Virus record (IMG/VR): IMGVR_UViG_3300017960_000031
Span: 1-38,157 of that record
Length of the DNA stretch: 38,157 nucleotides
Direction: 5' to 3' (one strand)
Source: a virus
The notes under the pieces are model-generated. The model did not search any database and was not told where the DNA came from. It was given only the letters and a program-made list of their open reading frames with translations. Shown in pieces: positions 8,601 through 15,140 of the stretch. Every line of letters starts with the position of its first letter. Positions within the stretch are counted from its first letter, which is position 1. The position numbers were made by a program, and so were the translations under genes.

Positions 8601-10115
8601 CGTCACCGGACCGCGCTGGAGGGCGTCTTGGATGCTGAAGCCCCAGTAGGCCCGAACCAGGTTCGGGTTGTTGGTCGGGAGATCGAGACGGTTGTTGCTG
8701 ATGCTGAGGAAAGTCTGCTGACCCAGCGGGGTGTCACGACCGTTGCCCGTGGTGGGCTGAGCCGGCAACGTGAACTTGGTACGATCCTCAACAGGCGGGT
8801 TGACCGTGTCGTCGACCACCACATCGGTGGGCGCAAGGAACCATCGGTTGTCGATGAGCAGGCCGCTGATCTGCGTGGGACCGAACGCGGGAGCTCCGGG
8901 GCTCGTGACTCCGGGCGACACCAGGAAAGCGGAACCCCAGACGATCAGGTCGTCCTTGAGGATGAAGTCAGCACCCTCGATGAAATCGTTGTTGAGCGGA
9001 ACGATGCCGCACCGCAAGACCTCGGTGACATTGATGTTCGCCAGGTAGTCGAACGTGTCTTGCCACGAGTTGAAGAAGTACTGGACAGTGACCTGCGATC
9101 CCACTTCGGGAGCGAAGGGCAGCGTCACAGCGTGGTTCTGGCCGTCCACCTCTGTGGGGATGACCTGCACCCCGTCCACGCGAACCGTCACCTTCGAAAC
9201 GTCGGTGGTGGTGATACCGCCGTTGGTACCGTCCACGATGGGACCGTTGTAGGTGTAGAAAGTTCGGTTGCGGTTGGTGCTCTGACCCCGCGAGAAGCCC
9301 AAGACGACGTTGGCCGATCCGTCGCCGATGAGCAGATCACGGTCAGCAACCAAACGCACAGCGGTCTGGCCAAAGTTGTTCGTGAACTCCGAAGCGACGA
9401 GAGACGTGCCGGCTGCCGCGCCGTTGATCAACGAGACAACCGTGGCGGCAGTGACGCTCCCAGTCGGGAAGGTCGCGGTCACGACCTGTTGAGTCGCCTG
9501 CGACTGGTCGAAATCCACCGTGACGGTGAGCTCGTTGGTGTCGGCGGTGAACTCGTACTGGTTGCCGAGCGCGCCATCCAGGACGGCGCTCGAGGGCGTC
9601 GCCTGGTTCGAGACATCGTCGGTGATCTGGGAGTCGGTCCGCTTGAAGAAGTACGTGATCCGCACATCGTCACCGAGCTCGGGAGCGGTGCTGATCTCGA
9701 TGACGCCGATGTCGGCGCGCGCGACGCTGAGCACCACATCGGCACGCCCGTTGATCGTCACGAAGATCGAGCTCGGGTCGGTGGCGATGGTGCCGCTGCC
9801 ATCACCGTTGGTGATGGGGAAGTTGCGCACCTGGATCCGACGACGCTCGCCATTGAAGTCACCGAGGGTGACCTGGCCAGTGTCGGAGATCGAGACTACC
9901 GCGCGACCAGTCTCGTCCTCCTGTGGAACCTGCTGGTCCACGGAGCTCGAGGAGCCACGGATGACTTCGAGGTCTTGTTGCTGGAGAAGCTCGTTACCGG
10001 TCCCGATGAAGACAGGAATCCGGACACCAGCAAGTACAGCGGAAACCGGGCTCTCGAAAAGCGTCCGCGTGTACACGCCGGGCGGGGCGTAAATGTTGCC
10101 TGGGAAATCGGCCAT
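2658..10115 (-). CDS. Giant tail sheath protein with repeat insertion
   Basis: Contractile tail sheath, 2485 aa, several times the usual 400-700 aa. Sheath signatures lie at both ends. The N-terminus (1-45) has PPGVYTRTLFESPVSAVLAG and a short FIGTG strand. The C-terminal 280 residues carry the conserved sheath core: VYPDIVTLTVQDALG, DVATPWTRARIVGF, TTDMSNILTKLPTVITIADEVQ, DRFIGIKFLPGVL and a final PVFPLLYIVITFNL strand. Everything between about 60 and 2170 is beta-rich surface insertion, Gly/Thr/Ala/Asp-rich, including two arrays of half-domain repeats (about 848-1162 and 1162-1665). Start ATG at 10115 has an AGAGGTAG Shine-Dalgarno about 7 nt upstream. It is preceded by 264 nt without a gene and followed by a terminator. 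No frame break was seen. The inserts probably decorate the tail exterior (inference). Confidence 0.9.
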   Translation of the reverse strand: MADFPGNIYAPPGVYTRTLFESPVSAVLAGVRIPVFIGTGNELLQQQDLEVIRGSSSSVDQQVPQEDETGRAVVSISDTGQVTLGDFNGERRRIQVRNFPITNGDGSGTIATDPSSIFVTINGRADVVLSVARADIGVIEISTAPELGDDVRITYFFKRTDSQITDDVSNQATPSSAVLDGALGNQYEFTADTNELTVTVDFDQSQATQQVVTATFPTGSVTAATVVSLINGAAAGTSLVASEFTNNFGQTAVRLVADRDLLIGDGSANVVLGFSRGQSTNRNRTFYTYNGPIVDGTNGGITTTDVSKVTVRVDGVQVIPTEVDGQNHAVTLPFAPEVGSQVTVQYFFNSWQDTFDYLANINVTEVLRCGIVPLNNDFIEGADFILKDDLIVWGSAFLVSPGVTSPGAPAFGPTQISGLLIDNRWFLAPTDVVVDDTVNPPVEDRTKFTLPAQPTTGNGRDTPLGQQTFLSISNNRLDLPTNNPNLVRAYWGFSIQDALQRGPVTVTQVQGTEITLEQPVPVGAEVWATFWYNILVDEEYTVQVETSGPSGIGTYFLFDSNGNPVYTPKFGSKGPALTGVTIQFPSGSEITPDVHFEGGTQGPVEETVTIQFSDKDSTIGKFTVPGSGPYFFVESQSDRARFTIDSSPLAGGAAGIDLSAPHGIAGLGFNASLLGEEIVYTDDSGKTTYDVLAGLNDNISFTVDNVVVTVNVPAQTGVNADAYVEAINAESKLADNNPYYDGVTRFLGTTTITAGEYDTLTFNYTGVTNGSTGPVTATIAPGIYVSPNALAAAVNSALDTAIAALPAAYDGVDVTCTANADGQMRFTFTGADTDLGTFATGTVTNVASVLGDTIEIGGITLTGSLGVTPGGLDYDTGQARGTIMAAGVQPGDTITIDTTAVGGGPVLLTAAGAQTPGGLNFNEGVQASGTITVSGPIPNDTVTVDGITLTALGMQSPGGLDFDEGTRSTGSATLASVVYGDTITIDASVVGGGLVTLTASNTLTPGGLDFNVGTAATGDFMTMGVRPATMAPFPVTPADTVTIGGSVLTPVEGARTPGFDDFDAGTRSVGTLTVVADSLGPSTGVLYGDTITINGIPLVADSVTTPGGLNFDAGTQATDTLTVTASPASATITIDVGGLNGGPFPLTPAGGPRTPGANDYDETLGTTAAIAGEIAAAINDPSNSFATFMSAAAGPGPADVTLIWTVPGVLSNGVVNSSSDGTVTTTGGFGGGVGDEITTATAIVAAILDPLNGLDALIQAHNTGGTSATVNIQALAPGVAGDSISTVSTTPARLTFGGGFLAGGVGDNNTAATDAAAAINDALNSFTATATAVAVGSNVNLTAVTPGAAGNLIALSTTAAGRFVLSGGSFTGGLGDDISAATSLVAAITDPANGLTDIVADNVGGTSAVVTLDSFTPGLVGDGILLFESTGGVRIMLSGASLLGGVGDDTTVAASIAAAINDAGNGISATVSAMAVGNVVTMTAVTPGNAGNIIDTTSSDASRLLMSAVTLQGGVGTDFTVAASIAAAINDLGNGLAADISADNEGGTSTTVTVWANVPGVAGNGITLASSTPVRLPLSGGVFGGGLTDVGVATTIVTAITDPLNGLDTLVTADNSSGTSSTVDLTAAVPGPQGNFITLSSSDMVRLPVSAATLTGGSGLGGGVFEFLDGASLAVDFAVLAGLSTDSLPSQEQTKIVDGDVARRFTAAGVSGRLIYDRIIMRNRVTPGSGSIRPESQVAQTNLVIQGTNANDETGLASRAFGEAGIGAVIQPATLYGEVGFADGQVPSGTFGDARDGQPQVQFFGPNGVNPQNNVFKFNVDGTPVTVVFTDASGFAIPTAGTATVPLGPLGTPNTILSQIQTAVVGAGLSPMTVAPEGAGMRLVSQLVDTNSAVTIDNGNANDVLGFSEGATATRDSVQVEKVASALMMHHSTTINGVLLDYQSPDANWFAAQALAAKEVDSSNAEFLFIQSQANNIVGLGASSNIVFLDATTDSWLRTGTGLRVQSGDGASGENGFQGFYVTSSDPIDGSGSANTSCLNNGTGQDGVIGQSYRDTVTGLVFTILPREGGADYPIGPGAFFTFEVRRLVTTDANVPVNSLPGLELTVANTEGSTIPTGDTAIVETFDRGGQEPAVGDSYFVTYNYSKTEADFETQLFTNQRAVERNYGEISPDNPVSLAAFLGFLNGAVVLGIKQVPKIPGSNQASTPTFIDALNDLRGPLPGGAVLDTITPLKGDDVDLFLSLKNHCDIQSSIRFRAERTGIIGVASGTQPTDVGGIAQQIQSTRIRLVYPDIVTLTVQDALGNDKQFLLDGTFLAAAMTGNRASPNIDVATPWTRARIVGFDQLARTLDAVEQNQVAVQGVTVLDQRGTVIRVRQGLTTDMSNILTKLPTVITIADEVQRAARRDLDRFIGIKFLPGVLSQIEGQLSTTMKALKNAEIITAFTGIQARTTNDPTIVEVEAFYQPVFPLLYIVITFNLRSNLGG
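5120..6630 (-). repeat. Seven C-half domain repeats in the sheath
   Basis: Sheath residues about 1162-1665 hold seven units of about 70 aa: an AAAIND(P)xNGL helix, strands with VTLTA or GGTSxTV, a TPGxAGN turn, and a closing LSGxxLxGGVGDD strand that runs directly into the next AAAIN helix. The helix cores in order are AAAIND, AAILDP, AAAIND, AAITDP, AAAIND, AAAIND and TAITDP. Units 2, 4, 6 and 7 carry GGTS/SGTS; units 1, 3 and 5 do not. No new GDTITI strand occurs between units, so these are second halves only. Confidence 0.8.
6630..7571 (-). repeat. Seven N-half domain repeats in the sheath
   Basis: Within the sheath (residues about 848-1162), seven units of about 40-50 aa each contain a G/N/A-D-T-[IV]-[TE]-[IV] strand, a [IV]-x-L strand and a TPGGLDFD-like turn with Asp/Asn and Gly. 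In order the DT strands begin GDTIEI, GDTITI, NDTVTV, GDTITI, ADTVTI, GDTITI and SATITI. Units 2, 4 and 7 carry a longer Val/Leu-x-Gly-Gly loop; units 1, 3, 5 and 6 are short. Each resembles the first half of a small beta domain frequent in phage virion proteins, but the expected second half (AAAIN helix and following strands) does not follow until the seventh unit. Confidence 0.8.
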
Positions 10116-10379
10116 TGTGGGGCTACCTCTTCGGAGTCAGGGCAGATCTCTCCTGTGGAGCTAAAAGCCCTGGATTGCAGTCGCTGGATGCGCTCAAAAG
10201 AGCACTGGAGTACACATCTGCTTCTCGTTCACGTCCGTTTGTCGGTTTCCATTTGGCCGTCCCCGTGAGGGGAGGAAGATCGGGGTGCTGCTGGAAAACA
10301 GCGGGTGTGTCTCAATCTGTCGTGTCTGTCTGGTTCAATCTGGGTGCCTCCAAGGGAGGCCCGGGGTAGCGACCGCTTT
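10116..10379. other. 264-bp intergenic region with hairpins
   Basis: The longest gene-free stretch, between the FmdB-type gene and the sheath. It holds two compact inverted repeats: GCCTCC/GGAGGC with a 3-nt loop (10346-10360) and TCCCC/GGGGA with a 4-nt loop (10260-10273). Neither has a T-run after it on the minus strand. A short GCTC-TTTT-GAGC repeat (10189-10202) is also present. No confident -35/-10 pair or T4-type late promoter was found. It is the natural place for control of sheath expression, as attenuator, processing site or promoter, but nothing proves this. Confidence 0.5.
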
Positions 10380-10883
10380 CTACGAAGCAGCCTCGTCGGG
10401 AATCTCATGGGTGCCGGAAAGGGACTTGCCGGTTCGGCCATACGCGCCCTTCGCTTTCCGGTACTCGGTGATGCGCTTCATCGCCTCCTGGTTTTGAAGG
10501 CGCGCCTTCTTCGCAGCGATGCGCTGTTGCTCGGTCATGACGAAGTAGTCGCCATTATCAAGCCGGCTGAGGTGATCACCAGTAGTGTTGTTGGCGTCAA
10601 TGACGCGCCGCTTGTAGTCTTGGCGGTCCTGGTAGACGCGCAGGTTGGCCTGTGCGCTTCGACCGATCACCACATCCACGTCGTGATCGACCGAGCTCGC
10701 TCCCGTGTTCTGAGGAGCCGGAGCATCAGGCCGATGACCGAACTTGAAATTAGCAGCCGAGACTTGCCGGGACGCACGACCCCTGCACTTCTTGCAGGGA
10801 AGCGTCTCCTTGGCAGCCGTTTTGGGCTGCATGGACTGGAACCGAAGTCCGCAATCCGAGCAGTGGTACTTGAAAATGGGCAA
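10380..10883 (-). CDS. FmdB-family zinc-ribbon protein
   Basis: A 167-aa protein beginning MPIFKYHCSDCG and continuing to LPCKKCRG: the N-terminal zinc ribbon of the FmdB/CxxC regulatory family, with two CxxC pairs at residues 8-11 and about 30-33. The start is TTG at 10883; the family almost always begins MPIYEYRC, and GGAG lies 9 nt upstream, so this start is well supported. The rest is charged and hydrophilic, with a basic Gln/Arg/Lys-rich helix near residues 115-150. FmdB-type proteins occur in many phages and bacteria without an established role. Here it sits between virion genes, so a late structural or assembly role is possible. Confidence 0.75.
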   Translation of the reverse strand: MPIFKYHCSDCGLRFQSMQPKTAAKETLPCKKCRGRASRQVSAANFKFGHRPDAPAPQNTGASSVDHDVDVVIGRSAQANLRVYQDRQDYKRRVIDANNTTGDHLSRLDNGDYFVMTEQQRIAAKKARLQNQEAMKRITEYRKAKGAYGRTGKSLSGTHEIPDEAAS

Positions 10884-10923
10884 GCGCGCGTGCTCCGTCT
10901 ATATGTGCGCCGGTATAGGCCCA

Positions 10924-12243
10924 CTAACGAAGCATCGGGCCCGTGTTCTTCTTGCCAGGGAAACCAGACTTGCCCGCGTACCAGGGATCGAACGTCTGGG
11001 AGAGGCCCAGATCGGCCATCGCGCGGATGTTGTCCTGAATTTGGGCGATCTGCTCGTCCGTGAGGCCCGCGATCTGCTCGATGAAGGGCGGTGTGAGCGG
11101 AGCCTGACTCGGCCCAGAAAGAGGCAATGGAGGTCCTCCACCAGGCTCGACGCCCCGGATACAGATGCCCAGAGGCACGTGGATGCTCCAATCCGTCTGA
11201 AGCTGAAGGTTGAAACTGGCGTTGTAGAACCAGTCATCGGCGTTTTCGTCGTAAACCTCTTCGGTCTCGCCGCCGAGATTGATCGACAAAAGCTCGATGC
11301 CCGCGCTCGAGAGCCGAGGACGCGCAGTTGCCCACAGGTACAGAGCGGTCTGATCCAGAATTTCACGTTGCGCGAGCGGATCTCGAGCGATGACATCCAC
11401 GTCGAGCGTGAGGTCCCAACGACCACCGAACTCGAGCGCAGAGATTGATCGCTTCGACTGCACCACAACCGCCAACCGATCTCCCGGAGTGATGCGGCGA
11501 CCGAAGGCCAACACGACACCAGGGATGGGTTCCGTCAACGCCCGGTTCTCCATGACCTTCCACGGACCCGTCGTCTCACCAGGGCAACGGTAGTCCGCCG
11601 AAAGGAAATCCTCTTCGGACAGAGGCTCGGTGAGCTCGAGCATCCCTGTCGCAGGGTCAGCCGTGTAATGCGTGCCTTCGTACAGTTGGAGGTTGCCAGG
11701 CATCCGGTACAGACGAAGCGTCCCTGCCAAGAAGGCACCCTTCTGAAGCTGGTACTCCGTGTCGTTGACCTGGAAGACCGTCTCGTCCTCGACGTTCAGC
11801 AGTGGATCGACGAAGAACGCATCATCCGTTGGGTTGCCGTTCGCATCACAGAAGTCAATGTAGTAGATGCCCGCCTCAGTCGGGAACAGACCACCGTTGT
11901 TCTGGATGTCGATCATGTTCTCCTTGACCCACTCGATCGACAAGCCAGGCTTGCCTTCAACGTTGGCCAAGTAAACGTAGCTGTGGACGTACCCTTGGAA
12001 GTTGTCGGCAGCGAGCTGCGCTTGGTTACCCGCACTGTTTTTCAGGACGATGCCGAACTGCGGACGCTCACGAAACGAGTACTTACCCTGGATGTGATCA
12101 ACGATGTCCTTGTACCGAGGGTGGTACTGCCAGTAGTTGCGCAGCTCCTCGATGAAGACACGTTGGATCTGCTGGGTCAAGAAATAGTAAATCTCACACC
12201 TTCCCTTCAGGCTTCGTGTCGATGACACGGTAGAGCCAGCCAC
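10924..12243 (-). CDS. Phage structural protein (439 aa), tail/baseplate type
   Basis: Not recognised with certainty. A mixed alpha/beta protein with an N-terminal segment LTQQIQRVFIEELRNYW that begins like a conserved tail or connector protein, many Tyr/Trp/Asp residues typical of virion proteins, a Pro/Gly-rich linker (near 365-390) and a helical C-terminus (EQIAGLTDEQIAQIQDNIRAMADLG). The ATG at 12243 lies inside the upstream endonuclease gene by 50 nt and has no good ribosome-binding site. TTG at 12180 (LTQQIQ), or a rare start just before it behind GGAAGG, may be the native start from before the endonuclease gene arrived. Context between actin-like ATPase and sheath supports a tail role (inference). 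Confidence 0.7.
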   Translation of the reverse strand: MAGSTVSSTRSLKGRCEIYYFLTQQIQRVFIEELRNYWQYHPRYKDIVDHIQGKYSFRERPQFGIVLKNSAGNQAQLAADNFQGYVHSYVYLANVEGKPGLSIEWVKENMIDIQNNGGLFPTEAGIYYIDFCDANGNPTDDAFFVDPLLNVEDETVFQVNDTEYQLQKGAFLAGTLRLYRMPGNLQLYEGTHYTADPATGMLELTEPLSEEDFLSADYRCPGETTGPWKVMENRALTEPIPGVVLAFGRRITPGDRLAVVVQSKRSISALEFGGRWDLTLDVDVIARDPLAQREILDQTALYLWATARPRLSSAGIELLSINLGGETEEVYDENADDWFYNASFNLQLQTDWSIHVPLGICIRGVEPGGGPPLPLSGPSQAPLTPPFIEQIAGLTDEQIAQIQDNIRAMADLGLSQTFDPWYAGKSGFPGKKNTGPMLR

Positions 12244-12973
12244 GGTCCACGCAGAACTTACGACCTGCGATGAACTTGGCCGCGATGCGGCCTGTTTTGT
12301 CAGCCTCGATTCGTCGTCGAGGTTTGATCTCTTCTACTTCCGGAAGGCGACCTTCGTAGATAACCAGGGTGTCGGGGGTGTAGTGTTTGACCGCTCCTTC
12401 CCAGAAGTAGGGGATCGAGAAAGGTTGTGGTTTGTACAGGAGGACCGTGTCATCCGCATCCAGTTCGATGAAACGATTTTTTTCCCAGGAACTCATGAAG
12501 TGTACGCGACCCGCTTTGGGGGAGTCATGCCAACCACGGGCAAAACCTCCTCCTGTAGTTCGAAGTCTTTCGGACGCGCGACGTGACTGTGCTTCACGGA
12601 ATTCGGGAGTCCGAACAACCTTGGCAAATGCCGCAGCAGCCCGAGCCACACGCTCATCGGTTTCCTTGGTCAGGCCGACATTCCAGCGACGCACTCGATC
12701 CAGAATTTCACGTTTTTTCGCTGCGGTTTCCGGCGTGTCTCGTCGTCCTCGTCGTGCTGCTGAAACCTTGGCCCGCGTTTCTGCGCTCCGAACCAAACCT
12801 GTCATGGCTTGCGACCGAGAGCGCCACGTAAGCCCGTGTGCAGTGAACGAGTCGCGCACAAGCCGGATGTTGGTTCCGGTTCGGTCAGCGACCTTTTGGA
12901 TAGAGAGCCCTTCTTGGAAATACAGAGTTTCCAGGACTTCTCGTTCCAGAAGTGGTTGGGTACGAGGTGGCAC
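12194..12973 (-). CDS. TnsA-like PD-(D/E)XK homing endonuclease
   Basis: A 259-aa free-standing mobile endonuclease. The N-terminus has a helix-turn-helix (LSIQKVADRTGTNIRLVRDSF, about 25-45). Then come NUMOD3-like basic segments (SAETRAKVSAARRGR and a similar second copy), typical DNA-grip modules of homing enzymes. The C-terminal nuclease core follows: SSWEKNRFIELDADD (E164), PFSIPY, then Pro-Asp (D201) and a Glu-Ile-Lys (215-217), giving the E...PD...ExK arrangement of TnsA and related restriction-like nucleases. Start is GTG at 12973 with AGGAGG 9 nt upstream; that site is the 3' arm of a strong hairpin. The 3' end overlaps the next gene's annotated start by 50 nt, fitting insertion into a compact late operon. 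Confidence 0.82.
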   Translation of the reverse strand: MPPRTQPLLEREVLETLYFQEGLSIQKVADRTGTNIRLVRDSFTAHGLTWRSRSQAMTGLVRSAETRAKVSAARRGRRDTPETAAKKREILDRVRRWNVGLTKETDERVARAAAAFAKVVRTPEFREAQSRRASERLRTTGGGFARGWHDSPKAGRVHFMSSWEKNRFIELDADDTVLLYKPQPFSIPYFWEGAVKHYTPDTLVIYEGRLPEVEEIKPRRRIEADKTGRIAAKFIAGRKFCVDRGWLYRVIDTKPEGKV

Positions 12974-12979
12974 AGCTCA

Positions 12980-13014
12980 AAGCCTCCTGGGGATTTGGGT
13001 TCCCACAGGAGGCT
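12980..13014 (-). promoter_or_regulatory. Hairpin burying the endonuclease ribosome-binding site
   Basis: On the minus-strand transcript AAGCCTCCTG (13005-13014) pairs with CAGGAGGCTT (12980-12989), and an inner GGGA/TCCC extends the stem past a single bulged T, with a 7-nt loop. The 3' arm contains the AGGAGG Shine-Dalgarno of the endonuclease GTG start at 12973. Folding of read-through RNA from the actin-like gene would hide that site. Only a weak TTT follows the stem, so it is a poor terminator. Confidence 0.75.
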
Positions 13015-13037
13015 TCGGCATAGAACGAAAACCGCTG

Positions 13038-15140
13038 TCAGTCCTCGTCGTCCACGTACTCTTGCATCGCCTGCACAAGAAGACCCCGTGCAACAGCATC
13101 CAGAGGCTCCTTAGCCGCCCGGATCTCGCTGATCTCGATGGGGAACTTTTTACGTTTGTCCTCGAAGACTTGGGTGAAGAACTCGAGGAACCCACCGGCC
13201 TTGGACGTACCGCCGCTGACGACGATGGGGATCGGCTTCGGCAGCGAGAACTTGCCCTGGATCTTCATGAACTCGCTCGCGACGTTGTCGAGCGCGTACT
13301 CGATGAGGCTCTTGTAGTAGACCACCAGAGCCTCTTCTTCACGGCTCTGCGGGTGCATGAGGTTGAGCCCCTTCTCCTTGAGGCTACACATGCGAGCCTG
13401 CGTAGAGCCCGTGGACTTCGCGGCACCGTGGTCGATCCAGTCCCCACAGTTATGAACCGTCATGCCTGGAGAACTGAAAGAGTGGTGTTCCGACCCCACA
13501 CGGATGTCGTAGACCTCCCCATCATGCTCCACTTCGGAAACCGAAGCGACCTTGTAGGTGACGAAGGCGGGGAATCTGTCGAACACTTGGTGGCCTTCGA
13601 CTGTGAGCATCGTGTCGAACAGATTCTTCGCTACGTGGCCGTTGATCCTGATCTCGTAGCACGGTTTGCGACCTTCGATTTGGACACCACGTGCGTTCAC
13701 GCCGCCGAGGCGTGGCTCCCGTTTGAGGATTGAATGTTCGATCCCGAAACGGTTGAGTAGATGGTGAGCCAACATGACGACAGGCACCGATGTGTTCGTG
13801 ATCGTGTGACGCTTGAGCTCCTCATGGGAGTCGCTGTCCATCAGACCATGAAGAATTCCGAGTGCCATCTGGTTGCCGATCTTGGAGGGATCAAGCGGGC
13901 ACCGTTTTGTCCCCTCATCATCGTAGAACTTTTCCTTGAAATGGCAGGCCACCGGTGTGATGTGAAGTTTGAGGCGCGTGAGGTTTTCGGCGGGATCGTC
14001 CACGATCTCCGGTTCTCGATGGAACAGGCGGAAACACAAGTCTGTATACTCTTCGACAAGATGTTGATCCCGGCGGTTGATGGCAAACTGGACATAAGAC
14101 GGCCTTTCGGCATGAGGACCACATGAACCATCGCCGAGGAACATCCCCATCAGACGCCCCAACCCACGCGCCCCAGCAACCGTGACGTTTTTTCCGTCTT
14201 GCCTACCGAAATAGTAGCTCGATCCGCTGTCCCGGTCGGACTGGATCGTCGCGATACCCACGGTATCCCCCTCACGAAGATCCCCTGCCTCAACCCACTC
14301 CCATCCGAAACGACGTTGGACAAATACCCGATGGTCGTGTGTGAGACGGTGAGGGAAAGCAGGGAGATTCTCGAGTTGAACCTCGATGAGATGGCGCCGG
14401 GTCCCGTTCGACATCTTCTCAAGGACAGGCACGAAAACACCGTATGCGTCGAGGATTTCGTCACCTTCGCGCACCTCCTCCATCGTTTTAAGCCCTTCCC
14501 GCGTGACGACCGGGAAGTCTCCTGAGAGACAGCGCGCGACGCTAAAACTCAGACCCTCGATGGTGCCCATGGCAAGCGCCACGTTGGTCATGCCGGACCC
14601 GAACGAGAATGCGATGCCGGAGAAACCATCCTTCGCGCACTCGGAGTAGATGATCGCCAGCGCCTCGTTGCTCGGGTACGCCTTGTAGCCGCACTCGTTG
14701 ACGATCCGCTCGAGAACGCCTCGGTGGTACACCACGTCCCGGTCCGGATCATCGACCGGAGCCGCCGGCACAGAGAAGTAGCAGACCTCCTTCTCTTCCT
14801 TCGGCTCACCGAGCACATGCTTGACCAAGATGCCGAGGATCTCGAGTGCATCGATCTCCCCAGCCGCGATCAGGCCGCTCTGAAGCGGGCGCCGAACTTC
14901 GCGACTGAACATGTTGGCCATGTCGTAGGCCGCATCCCCCACGATGACGAGCCCGTCGTCCGTTGAGACGTAGTTGACGCCCGACAGCTTGAGCATCTTG
15001 CGGTGCTCGGACGGCAGATCGAGGAAGGCGTCACGAATGCGGTTCGTGATGACGCCTTCCTTGGTACGACGGGCAGCCACGATGTTCATCGTGCCCATGT
15101 CGAGCCCGACCCCCAGGACTGGTTTTTCACTATCGCTCAT
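13038..15140 (-). CDS. Actin/ParM-like ATPase containing an intein
   Basis: Precursor of 700 aa; removal of the 361-residue intein leaves 339 aa, normal for a bacterial actin-like filament protein. Nucleotide-site motifs: phosphate-1 VGLDMGTMNIVAAR (about 11-24), a SVPAAPVD connecting region, phosphate-2 FSFGSGMTNVALA (178-190), and adenosine motif VVSGGTSKAGGF (640-651). The spliced sequence would read FSVAR-CGDWIDHGAA, restoring the actin-family GGDxID-like motif. Such proteins polymerise with ATP to segregate DNA or organise cells; in phages they may position genomes or aid assembly. ATG at 15140 overlaps the upstream gene (ATGA) and has AGGAG 9 nt upstream. Its placement inside a tail gene block is unusual. 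Family is confident, exact role unknown. Confidence 0.88.
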   Translation of the reverse strand: MSDSEKPVLGVGLDMGTMNIVAARRTKEGVITNRIRDAFLDLPSEHRKMLKLSGVNYVSTDDGLVIVGDAAYDMANMFSREVRRPLQSGLIAAGEIDALEILGILVKHVLGEPKEEKEVCYFSVPAAPVDDPDRDVVYHRGVLERIVNECGYKAYPSNEALAIIYSECAKDGFSGIAFSFGSGMTNVALAMGTIEGLSFSVARCLSGDFPVVTREGLKTMEEVREGDEILDAYGVFVPVLEKMSNGTRRHLIEVQLENLPAFPHRLTHDHRVFVQRRFGWEWVEAGDLREGDTVGIATIQSDRDSGSSYYFGRQDGKNVTVAGARGLGRLMGMFLGDGSCGPHAERPSYVQFAINRRDQHLVEEYTDLCFRLFHREPEIVDDPAENLTRLKLHITPVACHFKEKFYDDEGTKRCPLDPSKIGNQMALGILHGLMDSDSHEELKRHTITNTSVPVVMLAHHLLNRFGIEHSILKREPRLGGVNARGVQIEGRKPCYEIRINGHVAKNLFDTMLTVEGHQVFDRFPAFVTYKVASVSEVEHDGEVYDIRVGSEHHSFSSPGMTVHNCGDWIDHGAAKSTGSTQARMCSLKEKGLNLMHPQSREEEALVVYYKSLIEYALDNVASEFMKIQGKFSLPKPIPIVVSGGTSKAGGFLEFFTQVFEDKRKKFPIEISEIRAAKEPLDAVARGLLVQAMQEYVDDED
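13449..14531 (-). mobile_element. Intein with LAGLIDADG homing endonuclease
   Basis: Residues C204 to N564 of the actin-like precursor. Splicing blocks are complete. Block A starts CLSGDFPVVTREG with the nucleophilic Cys. Block B is LTHDHRVFV with the T-x-x-H histidine (H270). Block F is VYDIRVGSEHHSF. Block G is MTVHN followed by extein Cys565, with penultimate His and terminal Asn. Two LAGLIDADG-type motifs lie between: GRLMGMFLGDGS (about 328-339) and GILHGLMDSDS (428-438), both keeping their acidic residue, so the endonuclease is probably active. The insertion lies in a conserved active-site segment of the host protein, as is typical of inteins. Confidence 0.93.

Noticed and set aside
3303-10268. 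A 2321-codon open frame on the plus strand
   Set aside because: It is antisense to the tail sheath. Its translation is Arg/Asp/Gly/Val low-complexity without domains, an effect of codon bias and GC-rich third positions in the repetitive sheath gene.
10229-10441. Minus-strand 70-codon frame overlapping the end of the FmdB-type gene
   Set aside because: Pro/Arg-rich with no motif, overlaps the real gene in another frame, and has no convincing start signal.
13005-13037. Simple intrinsic terminator after the actin-like gene
   Set aside because: The stem is strong, but only three Ts follow and its 3' arm is the endonuclease Shine-Dalgarno, so a translational control hairpin fits better.
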